Shown here piece by piece: positions 10,301 to 21,551 of a stretch of 35,521 nt of DNA. The stretch is taken from contig JALNQF010000396.1 in NCBI GenBank assembly GCA_028456385.1, positions 1 to 35,521 of the forward strand. Direction: 5' to 3'. A program made the translations under genes and the position numbers. The notes under the pieces are model-generated. The model was not told the DNA's origin, searched no databases, and saw only the letters and a list, made by a program, of their open reading frames with translations. Origin of the DNA: Ophiosphaerella korrae (taxonomy: Eukaryota; Ascomycota; Dothideomycetes; Pleosporales; Phaeosphaeriaceae). Numbering within the stretch: the stretch's first letter is position 1; each line of letters starts with the position of its first letter.

Positions 10301-12800
10301 TTTAATTAATCTATAGGTTAGTTATTTATAACTATAGTATTTCTAGTATTATGTCTTGTTTATTATTGATTGTTGTTATATCTATAACTATATTCTTAAT
10401 TATTATTCCTTCTAGTTTTAGTGTAGAGGGAACTGTTTCGAATCTAATAGGTTCTTAGAATAGTTTTCCTTTAATCGTACTTAATTGTCGAGGGTATTTC
10501 TTCGTTGTATACCTTATTCCTTGTGTTTCTACAAACTTCTTTAATATAAAGTTTCTTGTAGCTCTACTATTAATTATTAATCGTACCTTTCTTTCCTAGT
10601 AAGTACTTATTTTTATAATATATAGGCCTCCTACGCCTTTTAGCTATTCTTGCTTAGGTATCTTTGTAAACTATCTATCTTTCTTAGGCTATAGGCCTAC
10701 TTTAAGCTTGTATTCTTCGTGTTTTAGGCATTTGTCGTATATGTATTTATACTATAGTCCTCCTTAGACGCATTTTTTAGATAGTTTTAGGCTAGGTCTT
10801 ACTACTACGTATCCGTCTTCTAGGATTATCTCCTATCCTTAGATATCTTCTACTAGGATTACTCTTGTATAGTTATAGCCTCTTCTCTGTATAGGCTATA
10901 TATTGTTGTTTGCTTTAGAGTTTCTATATATAATACAATTCTTGTCTAGGTATAATATCTATAATACTTTAAAGTGTACTAGATGTTTTAGATCTGTTAT
11001 TTTATTATCCCCTTCCTAGTACTTATCTTTTCTAGGTATATCTATTATTAGGATATAGTACACTACTAGTATTCTTAGTGTATAGGCTTTATTAATCTAT
11101 CGCGTTTTTCTTATAAGGTACTACTATTCTTTTTATATAGGTATTCTTCTTACTACAACTATATACTATTTTATCTATTCTTAAAATAGTATAAACTTTA
11201 TTTCTTTAAGATTGCGTTCTTTTTAGTCTTTGTACGCTTCCTCTATACTTATAACTATTAAGTATATTTAAACAAATCTCTATTCTTTATTTTGTTCCTC
11301 TATATCTATTATAGTAAGGCTGTTATAGCTATGTATTGTTAGCTAGGTATACTCTATACCTCTTATACTAACTTATCTCTTGCTTCCTCGTAGTCCTTTA
11401 GAGGGAGCTGTAGTAGTCTCTTTATCTAGTACTAGTCTATTAGCCTAGATTAATAGGGTCTAGGGTTCTTCCCCTTCTAAATCTTCTATTAGTAGGTCTA
11501 TTATATAGGCTATCTCTTTTAGCTATACTTTTGTTCTACTTTCTTTTATTGTAGCTACTCTATATCTCTATTTCTATAAGAACTATACTACTCCCTATTT
11601 ACTAGAAAGATATATATAGTAGTTATCGTTATAATAAAAGGTCTAATAGAGTATTGTATATTGTACTTCTTTACTCCCTACTACCTTCTCCTAAGGTTTA
11701 GCTTGTGCTTTTAGTGCTTCTTTCTTGTTCTTAGTTATTTTTAACTAAGTTTCTTTATCTTTTCTTAGGTCCTTACTTCTATAGTCTTTTACGAAGTGTC
11801 CTAGTTTCCTATATTTATAGTATACTATCTCCCTTTTCTTTTATAATTAGTAGTCTTTTGCGTAGTAGCCTTTCTTACTATAGTTAAAGTACGTAAAGTC
11901 TTTATTCTTCTTCCTTTTCTTGTCCTTGTTAGCGTCGAGGATTATAAGATCTCCCTTATCCTAATTCTAGGTGTAACCTCTATACTTGTTCTTCTTCTAT
12001 TCTTAAAGATTATTGTTAATTTATATTACCTATTATTTTAGGGCTTCTAGCGTTTAGGGTTTTTCTATGTAAATTATTTTGTATTAGATTTTTAAGTTTA
12101 GTCCTTGTTTAAATCGTAATATTAAGGCTAACTTATTCTACTCTATATTTTGCGATAGTTATTTAAACTATAATACGTACTCTAGAACACTCTAGCTTTG
12201 TATAAGCTTTTCTAGCTATTCTTTAGCTTGTTAGGTAACGTCTATATCTCTAAATGCTGCTCTTATTCGTCTAGTAAAGTATTTGTAACTTCTAAAGATA
12301 GCTCTTGTTTTATCCTTTTAGGTTATTAGAGCGTGTATCGTATAATCTATCTAGTAGGGTTTAAACTATCTTATCGCATTTTCTTCAAGATATATTCTAA
12401 TATATATTACCTTCTTTTCTTCTATATTAAAGTGTAGTGCTTATACGTCTATCTAGAGTTATACTAAGGCTATAAAGAGTCTTAGTTTTTCCCTTGTCCT
12501 ATTAAACTTCTTAAAGATAGGTATCTTAGGTAGTTTCTTTATTGCACTTATTTCTAGTCGTTAGGTAATTAGTTCTATCTAGTTCTAGCCTTTAATAATT
12601 ACTTTAATCTATACCTTATTCTATTTTGCGTAATCCTGTAATTCCTTGTTCTACGTTTCTAAGGCATCAATTACTATCTTTATGTCTTCTTTGTCTAAGA
12701 TTAAGTTGTTAATTTAGTCCTTAATTGTTTCCTATGCAGTACTATTAGACTCGTAACTACTCCTAGGGGCTTTGCTTGTTTTAGTTAAACTTTCTACTAT
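7362..12800 (-). pseudogene. gag-pol polyprotein of A2, RIP-inactivated
   Basis: A single frame of 1813 codons including the stop runs from a probable start at 12800-12798 (now ATA, from ATG) to TAA at 7364-7362. An in-frame TAA lies 9 codons or so upstream, so this is the first candidate start. Order from the N terminus: gag capsid, two zinc knuckles (about 11900-11800), protease (Asn in place of Asp, about 10580), reverse transcriptase with intact YLDD at 9665-9654, RNase H (about 9280-8880), integrase (about 8690-7800) and a chromodomain ending at the stop. Start, YLDD and stop share a frame (positions congruent to 2 modulo 3). Many TAG codons stand at tryptophan or glutamine positions. 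It is less damaged than A1 and is the best template for the family. Confidence 0.92.
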
Positions 12801-12861
12801 CGTGTTAGCTAGACTGCGCGCTACTTACGCTTTGCTTCTCGCAATAACTAAATTAGTAAGG
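12801..12861 (-). other. A2 leader between 5' LTR and gag
   Basis: About 61 bp lie between the LTR end (12862) and the presumed start codon. A primer binding site is expected here. The minus strand reads CCTTACTAATTTAGTTATTG next to the LTR, and the same leader is present in A3 and A4. RIP has changed likely TGG to TAG, so I cannot name the priming tRNA. Confidence 0.5.
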
Positions 12862-13290
12862 TGTAATAGGCCTCCTATCGTCGACTACAGGTACCTATCT
12901 TAGAAGAGTTAGTAGATTGTAAAGTAATAATAAAAGTTTGTGTAAGGATCTATAATAACTATAAACAATAGAAGATGTTTTGCAACTATCTTGTATTAGC
13001 GTTCCGTAGTCAAAGGATTAAATTGCTGATACTATCCTAACGATACGCATCCTACTAACTATATACTCGTCGTAATCTGTAATCTATAGCTACTAAGATT
13101 AATAGATTACAGATTATCCTAATCTATAATCTATAGCTACTAAGAGTCTACAGATTATAGATTAATCTACGTGTCCTAGTTGTATATTGTTTCCCAATCG
13201 AGATTATTACCCCGCTCGTCCTATGCTTCGTTAGCAACTAAGTTAGGACTAATTAGTTCTATCTCGATTTCTTCTATTACACCTATAACA
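12862..13290 (-). repeat. LTR of A2 (5' LTR in element orientation)
   Basis: It is 429 bp long, starting TGTAATAGG and ending CCTATAACA on the plus strand, and the same length as 6253-6681. It would carry the element promoter, but no convincing TATA or start site can be read in such AT-rich sequence. Confidence 0.93.
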
Positions 13291-13558
13291 GTCTTAGTAA
13301 CTATAGATTATAGATTACGATAAGTATATAGTTAGTAGGATACGTATTTTTAGGATAGTATTAGTAATTTAATCCTTTAACTATAGAACGCTAATCTAGG
13401 ATAGTTACAAAATATCTTCGATTGTTTATAGTTATTATAGATTAAACTCCTAAGCTTTTACTATTAACTGCTAATCTACTAACTCTTCTAAGATAAGTAC
13501 CTATAGTTAATAATAGGTAGCCTATAATACTATAGTTAATAATAGGCAGCCTATAACA
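13291..13558 (+). repeat. target duplication plus remainder of A1 3' LTR
   Basis: GTCTT at 13291-13295 is the right copy of the A2 target duplication. From 13296 the A1 LTR resumes exactly where it stopped at 6252. Joined with 6057-6252 it gives about 459 bp, some 29 bp more than the 429 bp family length; the excess is explained by the terminal duplication at 13501-13558. It ends CCTATAACA. Confidence 0.88.
13501..13558 (+). repeat. tandem duplication of the A1 LTR terminus (2 x 29 bp)
   Basis: Positions 13501-13529 and 13530-13558 are two copies of the last 29 bp of the LTR. They differ only by C/T: GGTAG against GGCAG, and ATAATA against ATAACA. The other family A LTRs have one copy. Confidence 0.85.
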
Positions 13559-15830
13559 AGTAATTTGTAGAATTATTATATAAATTCTCTCTAAATCTTT
13601 CTTAGAATATATATTCTTCTATAGGCTTATATAAATCCTCTTTAGATTTCTAGTTTTTCTATTTCTTTAGATACTTCTTACGTTATTTTCTAAATCTATT
13701 TATCTAGTTTACTACTTATTCTTTTAAGTATTGTAGCTATCTTAAGTATATTTAAGACTAAGTATCTTTCTTTATTCTTAACTAGAACTATACTAGTAGT
13801 ACTTACTTCTTCTTATAAGTTTAGTCTTCTACTAAAGGCGTCTATAAACTAATTATCCTTCCTTTTTATATATATAATTTCTATATTAAAAGTTAATAGG
13901 AATTCCTACTATCTTATATATTGTTATAATAATTCCGTATTTATTATAAATCTTATAAGATTCTTGTAGTCTATATAAACCTTTATCTAGTATCTTATTC
14001 TTTGTAGATATACTCTCTATTACTTAAATACTTTGTAAATTACTAGTATCTCTTTATTATAGATTAAGTAATTAAGTTCTACTATTTTTATCTTTTTAGA
14101 AAAGTATTTAACTAAGTATTCTTTTTTTAGTCTCTAGATCTTCTTATATTAGTACTATTCTATAGACTAAGTTAGATATATCTATTTTTACTATTACTAG
14201 TAGGTCTAGGTTATATATTCTAATAACTAGGTTTTCTATAAACTTCTTCTTAATCTTTTTAAATACTTTATTATATTCCTTTATCTATTTAAATAGTGTA
14301 TCTTTTTTTATAAGTCTTATTATTAGTTCTATATCTTTAGACTATCTTACTATTAACTTTCTATAAAAGTTAGCTAGCCTATAAAATTATTATACTTCCT
14401 TTAGGTTTCTTAGTATTAGCTATTTGTTAATTAATCTAATCTTTTCTAAGTTAATTTTAATTTTTCTTAGTTTAATAATAAATCTAAGGAAATCTATTTC
14501 CTTTATATAGAACTCGCATTTCCTTATTTTAAGAAATAACTTGTTTTCTACTAGTTTTTCTAGTACTTTATATATATATTATATATATTCTTCTTCTATT
14601 TCTAAGAATATAAGTATATTATCTAGGTATATAAATATAAATATATCTAAGTACTCTCTTAGTACTATATTAATTCTTTTTTAGAATACTACTAGTGCGT
14701 TTATTAAACTAAATAGTATAACTAAATACTTGTATAGTCTATACTATATTCTAAATACTATTTTTTACTTATCTCTTTTCTTAATTCTAATCTAGTAATA
14801 TACATTCTAGATATCTAGTTTAGTAAAGATTTTTACTCTTTATAGTCTATCTTATATTCTATCTATTTATAGTAGTAGGTATTAGTTCTTATTTATAATT
14901 ATATTAGTTTTCTTAAAATTTACGTAGAGCCTTTTATTACTTATCTCTTTTTTATCTATAAATATAAGTCTATATACTACTAAAGATTTAGACTCTCTTA
15001 TCTATCTTTTTTTTATTACTTCTTAGATAAATATTTATTTAATCTTAGATTCTTCTTCTATTTTTTAGTAGACTAGGCTCTATCTTACATCTTTATCTTT
15101 CTTAATTTCTATTACTAAGTCCTATAGTTAATATTCTAGAAGATAATCTTCTAGCTCTATAAGCTATTTCTCTTATTTCTTATATTTTTTAGGAAATTCT
15201 CCTTTATAGGTGCTTATATTAGCCTTTAATATATCTATTTTATAGTAGTTAATTTTTCCTATTCTTTAATTAATATATAGGTTAGTTATTTATAACTATA
15301 GTTTACCTAATATTATATCTTGTTTATTTTTAATTATTGTTATATCTATAATTATATTTTTAATTGTTATTCTTTCTAGTTCTAGTATAGAAAGAACTAT
15401 TTTAAACCTAATAGGTTCCTAAAATAGTTTTCTTTTAATTATACTTAGTTATTAAGAGTATTTTTTTATAGTATACTTTATTCTTTATATTTCTATAAAC
15501 TTTTTTAATATAAAGTTCTTTATAGCTCTACTATTAATTATTAGTTATACTTTCTTTTCTTAGTATATACCTATTTTTGTAATATATAAGCTTCTTACGC
15601 CTTCTAGTCTTTTTTACTTAGGCGACTTTATAAATTATCTATCTTTCTAAAGCTATAGCTCTATTTTAAGTTTATATTTATTATATTTTAGATATTTATT
15701 ATATGTATATTTATACTATAGTCCTCCTTAGATATATTTTTTTAATAGTTTAGATCTAGGTCTTACTACTACGTATCTATCTTCTAGGGTTATTTCTTAT
15801 CCTTAGATATCTTCTACTAGGATTACCTTT
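13559..15830 (-). pseudogene. pol part of A3 (protease to integrase N-terminal region)
   Basis: In coding order (right to left): the protease region about 15600-15300, reverse transcriptase about 15050-14450, RNase H about 14200-13800, and the start of integrase at 13700-13559, where A1 cuts it. The reverse transcriptase motif reads YLDN at 14629-14618: the last catalytic Asp has become Asn (GAT to AAT). A run of seven T at about 14122-14128 has one base more than the equivalent run in A2, a single frameshift between RNase H segments. Stops of RIP type are dense. The frame of YLDN agrees with the gag part across D once 6274 bp (D plus one 5 bp target copy) are removed. Confidence 0.88.
15826..15830. 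repeat. target site duplication CCTTT, left copy
   Basis: CCTTT lies just before the D LTR start TGTTAGAT (15831). The same five bases follow the other LTR at 22100-22104. The A2 sequence at about 10850 shows the uninterrupted site. Confidence 0.92.
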
Positions 15831-16378
15831 TGTTAGATTTAAAGGAGGTTATAGCAATTTAATAAAAAGGCTTTTTCGTAATAGCTATATAAGGGCCTTA
15901 TTTAAGAGGGATACTAAGGCTTTTAGAAAAGCCCTTTTTTAGTTAGTTACCTATAACTTAAAAGTAATAAGTATAAACTAAGTAGTTTTTTTTTTTTCTA
16001 TCTCTAGCCCTGCGCTCTATTTATATATCTACAATACGGTAGTCTTAGCTAGGTCTCTTAAGATAGTAGCAAGCTAGATCCTTAACACCCCTTCTATTAA
16101 AGTGCTAGTTTCTTTATTATATTAGTTATACTAACGTAGTCTATCTCTTTGTATATAAGATTCTTTATTTAATTCCTTTGTTTGTAAAAGTCGAGGCTAT
16201 AATCCTTTTAGCTATAGTAGGGTTAGTAGCTTAGCAATCGTTACGCTTATGCGCTAAGCTAATTAGATTGTAGTACTAGCTTAAGCGAGCTAATTAATAG
16301 ATTCTAGGTATACCTAGAATCTATTGCGCCTCTCTACGTACATACTATTAAGCATCTAATTATATAACTTATCTAATA
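15831..16378 (-). repeat. LTR of D (3' LTR in element orientation)
   Basis: It is 548 bp long, starting TGTTAGATTT and ending ATCTAATA. Near its start it holds a hairpin-forming stretch (GGCTTTT, two bases, AAAAGCC), and at 16296-16325 a 30 bp perfect palindrome. Confidence 0.93.
16296..16325. repeat. 30 bp perfect palindrome in the D LTR
   Basis: The 15 bases 16296-16310 are followed by their exact reverse complement at 16311-16325, centred on GGTA/TACC. In the other LTR (22017-22046) the centre reads GGTACACC, one base off perfect. A CA to TA change in the left LTR completes the palindrome. Confidence 0.85.
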
Positions 16379-16390
16379 CACCCCTTTAGG
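16379..16390 (-). other. polypurine tract of D
   Basis: On the minus strand CCTAAAGGGGTG directly precedes the LTR start TATTAGAT. The AAAGGGG core is the expected plus-strand primer and confirms orientation. Confidence 0.75.
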
Positions 16391-16449
16391 TTAGTAACTT
16401 GTTAGTAAGCTAGATATTTATAAGATAAGTATAAGATTTTCGAGGTAGT

Positions 16450-19400
16450 CTTAGATTTTATCTAGAGGTGCTTTAGTTGTTGTTTAGTGTTCTATTACTT
16501 CTATTAGTCTAAGCTATTTTAAGAAGCTTTCTTATTTATTTACTAGTAAGACTTTTATAAAGCTATCTACTATTATCTCTATTAATAGAGTATATTCTAC
16601 TTTAATTTAGCTAGTAGAGACCTCTTGTCTTAGCTAATAATTATAGATATTAACGTACTAAAGCTTAGTTTGTAGCTTAGCTAGTTCTTTAGTAATAAGC
16701 TAGATTATTTAAGTATTATTACACTAGATTATAATATAGTTTGTAGAGAGCTTAATATATAGTTTATTAAGAAGTTTTAATATAAAGATTACTTCTTTTA
16801 CTACCTATAATAGAGCTAGTAACTTAGCTTTAGTTATAGAGGTAGTAACTATATCTTACTTATTTACTCTCTATACAATAAGCCTATTAAAAAGTTTAAT
16901 TATATAGCCTTGTAAACTTTTTTAGTCTATAGTATTATTAGTAAAGGAAGTATTACTAGCGACTTGTAATAAGTTACCTCTACCTAGCTAGAGTACCCTT
17001 AATCTTGTATAAGAGAAGTATATAAGTACTCGATTAGCAGCTTTATAGTAAGTAGTACTTAGGTTTATAAGAAAATAAGCTAGTCGCAATATTATAAAAG
17101 CTATATCTAGCTAAGTAGTTATAGTAGTAAATAGAAGTAAACTAATTTTGCGTTAGTATTTGTTAATCTTAGATAGTATTACTAAACTAGTATAGGCCTT
17201 AAGTTTAGTAGTAGCTATAGGTGTATCGTAATAGACGTATAGTTTATCTACGAGCTAACTTATCTTATTAATATATACTACCTATAGTAGTTAAATTATA
17301 TATTGCTCTCTATCTTAAATTACTTTAACACTAAGAAACTATTAGAGATCTATTCCTCTAGTAATAGTATACTTCTCTTTTAGAAGATTAGTTACTTACT
17401 ATACTTCTTTAGTCTTCTACTTATTATATGCGATAATAATATTATCTACGTAGAAGAAGATAATAATTCTATCTTTAACTATATAGTATAGTTTATATAG
17501 TACTATTTAAAAGCCTATAGCTTTAAGTATAGCTATAAATTCTCTCTACTATAGGAGAGGTAAGATCTAGAGACTATATAGGGCCTTTTAGACTCTAAGG
17601 ATTATACCCTTCTTTTAGTATCTCCTTAGTATTCTTATATAGATCTCTTAGTCTATTACTACATAAACAAAGGCGTTAGTTACGTTATACTATTTTAGTT
17701 TAAGATTATATTTAGTAGTAATAGCTATAAGTATCTAAAAGAATTAGCTAGCTAGTATTATAGTATAAGTCTCTTGTACTATAACGTTTTGTTACTAGTC
17801 TCTTTATACTACAAGTTAAGCTTTATATTTAATAAATTAATAATATTTATTAAGCTTGTACGTATATACCTATATATAGTCTAGTATCTACTAGCTAGAA
17901 TACTAGATAGGTTTAGCTAGTACTTTAGTCTATAATTTTATCTAGCGATAGCTAGTTAGGTAAGATAGCTCGGCTTCTTTAAATAACTCGCCTATTAGAT
18001 AGCTTTCTAGGTTTGTTTAGTATAAAGGTAGTAATAGGAGTTAATTATAGTAGAGCTTTAGTCTTTTTATAAGTATCCTCTTTATCTTAGCTTTATCTAC
18101 GAGTTCTCCTTAGTATTTTCTAAGGTTACCTACCTAGGTACTAGCTATAAAGGCTACTACCTATAGTATAGTTTTAGATAAGCTATATCTATTATATACT
18201 ATTAACTCTAGTTAGTCTCTAGTTATTAAATAGGCTAGTATTACTACTAGAGGTAGAGATAGTAGAGGAGTTAGATAGTAGTCTACGATCTTTCTTCTAT
18301 AGTAGTAGCTAGGTAGATCTTCTTTATTATTTATAGATATATCTAACTTAGTATTATCTTTATAGAAGGACTCTATTTCTAGCTTGTGTACTAGTGCTAA
18401 GAGCTTAATTGTTTTAATGTAGGTAGCGATCTCTTCTAGTATTTAATATATAAGGTTATCTATTAGATCTTTTATTTTACTATTAAAGATTATTTACTCG
18501 TTAAAGATTATATCCTATGTACTTATTACCTTAGCTATAGACGGCACCTAGATCTAGTAGATATTTAATAACTAGTATCTTACAAGGTAGCTAATCTATA
18601 CTTTTAGATCTAAACGTTATAGCCTTAATTTACTACGCTACGTATTATTAGTTATTATAAAGGCTTTGCACCTATATACTTTTAAGTAGGCTAAGTTTAG
18701 CTTTTTTATTAATACTATAATTTTTTAATTCTTAGTAACTTTTGTAAAGAATACTTTATATAGTGTCTTCTAGTTGTTTAAGTAACTTAGCGTTTAATTG
18801 TATAGGTAGACTCTAGCCTATATAATTTTAGGCTAAAGCTCTTATAGTAGATTTACGTTAAGTTATATAGTACGTAACTTTTCTTTGTTAATTCCTCTAG
18901 CTCGCTTAGCTCCTCTATTTTAGGCTTAAGTATCTAGAGCTAAAGGTTTGATAGTAATACCTTGCGAGTTTAACTAGCGCTAGACCTCTAGTTTTACTAT
19001 TGTAATCTCGTTATTAGCTTTAATTACTTTAACTAAGATGCTGTACTAATTCTTTAAGAAGAGAGTTAAGTTTAATAGTATCTTAATAATTAATTTAGCT
19101 AACTAGTTATTAGTAAAGTAGAAGTCCTACTATAGTTTTAAGTACTTATTAGTAATAAGTATCTAGCTTTTTTCTTTAGTAACGCTTTATACTTTATATA
19201 AGTAGAAGTTAATAGAGAGTCTTTCTCTTAGTCTTTTATAACTAATTCTTAGTATATAGCTAATTTACTACTTTATCTTAGCTTTACTATATATATTATA
19301 CTAGACTATAGATACTCCTTTTATGCGCACCCTTTAAGCTTACTAGATAAGGTGTTTAATTATAGCTAGTCCTAGATAGCCGAGTCTCTTGTACTATAGT

Positions 19401-21370
19401 AGTACTAGTACTCTAATAGTCTAAAGTTTATAGGTATAGTACGCTACTTAGTATATAAGATTGTATAGTAAATAATACTTAAGTACTTATTAACTATAGA
19501 TCTTAGTAAGGTATCTAATTGTTTGTCTATTAGGCTTATTTAGAGTTGTTAGCTTAGATTAAGTGTTCTACTATATTCCTCTCTACTAGAGTAGCTAGAA
19601 AGAGACTAGGTTATAAAAGATATCTAGGCATATAGCTACGTTATATAGAACTAGTTTGTTTTCTATTAACTAGTTTTTTAGTATAAGAGTAAGAGATCTA
19701 TATCCTTTTACTTATATCTTTAACTTACTTACCTATATATAATTATTTAGCCTTAATAGATAATAGTTATATATATAAGTTAGGTTGTTTGTAATATAGT
19801 AGGTTAAACTAGAGTCTAGGATAAAGGAATTCTAGAGAGGGTAAGTATTATAGGTATTCTTTATAGTTTTAGTAACGAAAGTACTCTTAATACTTAATAT
19901 TTACTAGCCTTCTAGTTAATCTTCCTTATAAATTTTAGTAATCTAAGGTAACTTAGCGTATAGTTCTATATAAGGCTTTATTTAATACTTTAACTATTCT
20001 CTTATTAGTCTTTATAAGGTTATATTGTACTTACGTTTATAATTAATAAGCTCTTTTAGAGTCTTACTTAGAGTCTACTAATCTAGTACTTTGTTAGAAT
20101 TAATATAGTAGTAATTACTAAGTTTATAAGGTCTTTTGTAAGCTAGGTATTATTTACCTATAGCTCTTTAACTTATTATTTAGTTAACGTTAGTATTACT
20201 ACTACGTGTACGTTAATTACGAAGTCTACCCTATTTATTAAGTAGCGCGCTGTCTATAAGAGAGGCGTCCCTAGTCTTACTCTAGGTAGTATTACTACTA
20301 GTAGTATAAAGTAAGGTATTATCTACTATAAAAGTAGCTTTGCGCCTCTCTATATTTAGGGGATAGTACACTATTATATACTTATAGTAGTATTTTATTA
20401 TCTCTCTCTAGTTTATACTAAGTAATAGCCTTCTATTATCTTAAAAGGTTATAGACTAAATTAGTACTACGTGTTTAATAGCTACTAAAAAGTCTTAAGT
20501 AATTATATTAATTTATAGTAACTCTACTACTTAATACGTTTTAGCCTTAGTAGTAGCGTAGTTATACTTAGCTATCTATATATCCTAATTTACTAGGCTT
20601 CTTATAGGCTTAAGTAATTTAAGGTATTTATTACGTGTACGCTCTTGCTTAATATACTTGTCTACGCTAATAGTTTACTTTAGGTTTAATAGCTACTAAC
20701 GTAGAGATTAGTTTAGTAAGTAGTACGTACGTAGTAGATATAGCGAGACTAAGGATTAAATAAACGTTATAATATACTAGAGACTTAACTACTCTTTTTT
20801 GTACTCGTGTTAGTCGCTATAGTATTACTTAGCTAATATTTTATAGTATTTAAGGTCTTCTTTAAAAGCCTTATAACTAGTAGCTAAGAGTTTAGACTAC
20901 TACGTAAGAGTCTCGACACCTAATACTAGAGTGTAGTTAGCTATTACTAAAGCTCTAATTAGTTCTAGTCTCTAAATTAGCTAGGTAGAGGATTCTAGGT
21001 TAATCTTATCCTAAATATTATATACTACGTATCTAGATTATAGTTAAATTATCTATATAGTGTAATCCTTATTAGTCTTTAACGTTATAGTTAGATTGCG
21101 TTAAGTTGTACTAGCTATCTTATTTTAGCTTTAAGTTACAAGAAAGTAAGAGATTATTACTTTTTAGAGTGCGCTTTAGTTAAGGCTAAGTATAGTGCTT
21201 AGCTTAATTTAAGAGTTATTAGAAGGCTATTAGAGGGTAAGAGATTTACGCCCTTTTTAAAGATGCTCGTAGTGCTACTAGAAGGTAAGAGAATAGTACT
21301 TTTCGCTAACGCGCGTAAGGCTACTAGAAGGTAGGAGATTAGCACTTTTTGCTAATGCTCTTTATAGTGC
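16450..21370 (-). pseudogene. copia gag-pol polyprotein of D, RIP-inactivated
   Basis: This is a single frame with many RIP stops; the ends are approximate. In coding order: gag, about 21200-19900, with no clear zinc knuckle; protease at 19819 (L-D-S-S, the D-S-G motif with Gly lost); the pre-integrase H-C region near 19384 (R-L-G-Y-L-G); the integrase core about 19300-18850, ending in a stretch like D-T-Q-A-K-N-R-R-A-K-R; reverse transcriptase about 18000-17250, with N-A-F-V-Y, K-A-L-Y-S-L and YVDN at 17452-17441 (YVDD with the last Asp lost); RNase H about 16950-16590, including Y-V-N-I-Y-N-Y and L-R-Q-E-V. The protease, pre-integrase, YVDN and RNase H codons tested all fall in the same frame (congruent to 1 modulo 3), as is usual for copia. 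The element is inactive. Confidence 0.9.
21226..21366. repeat. three imperfect 46-48 bp tandem repeats in the D 5' region
   Basis: Units begin GCTATTAG or GCTACTAG at 21226, 21274 and 21320. Each contains GGTAAGAGA or GGTAGGAGAT, then a CTTTTT-type run, then GCTAA or a similar stretch. The spacings of 48 and 46 bp are not both multiples of three, so they are probably not coding. They lie between gag and the 5' LTR. Confidence 0.65.
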
Positions 21371-21372
21371 TT

Positions 21373-21501
21373 AGCTTAATACTTAGCTTAATACTTAAGT
21401 TAATACTCGAGTTAATACTCGAGTTAATGCTCGAGTTAATACTCGAGTTAATACTCGAGTTAATACTCGAGTTAATACTTAAGTTAATACTTGAGTTAAT
21501 G
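21373..21501. repeat. 12 bp tandem repeat, 10.75 copies, D leader
   Basis: Ten full units of consensus GAGTTAATACTC run from 21373 to 21492, with a partial unit to 21501. Variation is CTCGAG, CTTGAG or CTTAAG at the unit joint and A/G in the core. On the minus strand, in the gag-pol frame, each unit reads R-V-L-T, so it may be a four-residue peptide repeat at the gag N terminus. If gag starts later, it is a leader repeat. Confidence 0.85.
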
Positions 21502-21551
21502 TAGGTAGATGCTAGTTTACTTAACTTAGTTAAGGTAGTAAGACTCTTAAT

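Larger units (their letters stand above)
6253..13290 (-). mobile_element. complete Ty3/gypsy chromovirus A2, 7038 bp
   Basis: This full-length family A element is in minus orientation. It has two 429 bp LTRs (6253-6681 and 12862-13290), each beginning TG and, at the other end, CA, a polypurine tract, one gag-pol frame and a perfect GTCTT target duplication. It sits inside the 3' LTR of A1. It is the least RIP-damaged copy: TG is still fairly common on the plus strand while CA is rare (8 TG against 2 CA in 8221-8460). The differences seen between its LTRs in the first ~90 bp are all transitions, so LTR divergence cannot be used as a clock here. Confidence 0.95.

Noticed and set aside
7362..12800. 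A2 as an active element
   Set aside because: Although LTRs and YLDD are intact, the start codon reads ATA, the zinc-knuckle cysteines are changed and stops are frequent across gag-pol.
12801..12861. A named tRNA primer binding site for family A
   Set aside because: The leader is conserved among A2, A3 and A4, but TGG to TAG changes and an offset of several bases from the LTR end prevent a reliable match to a tRNA 3' end.
21373..21501. CRISPR-like array
   Set aside because: The repeats are 12 bp and directly adjacent with no spacers, inside a copia element. It is a simple tandem repeat.
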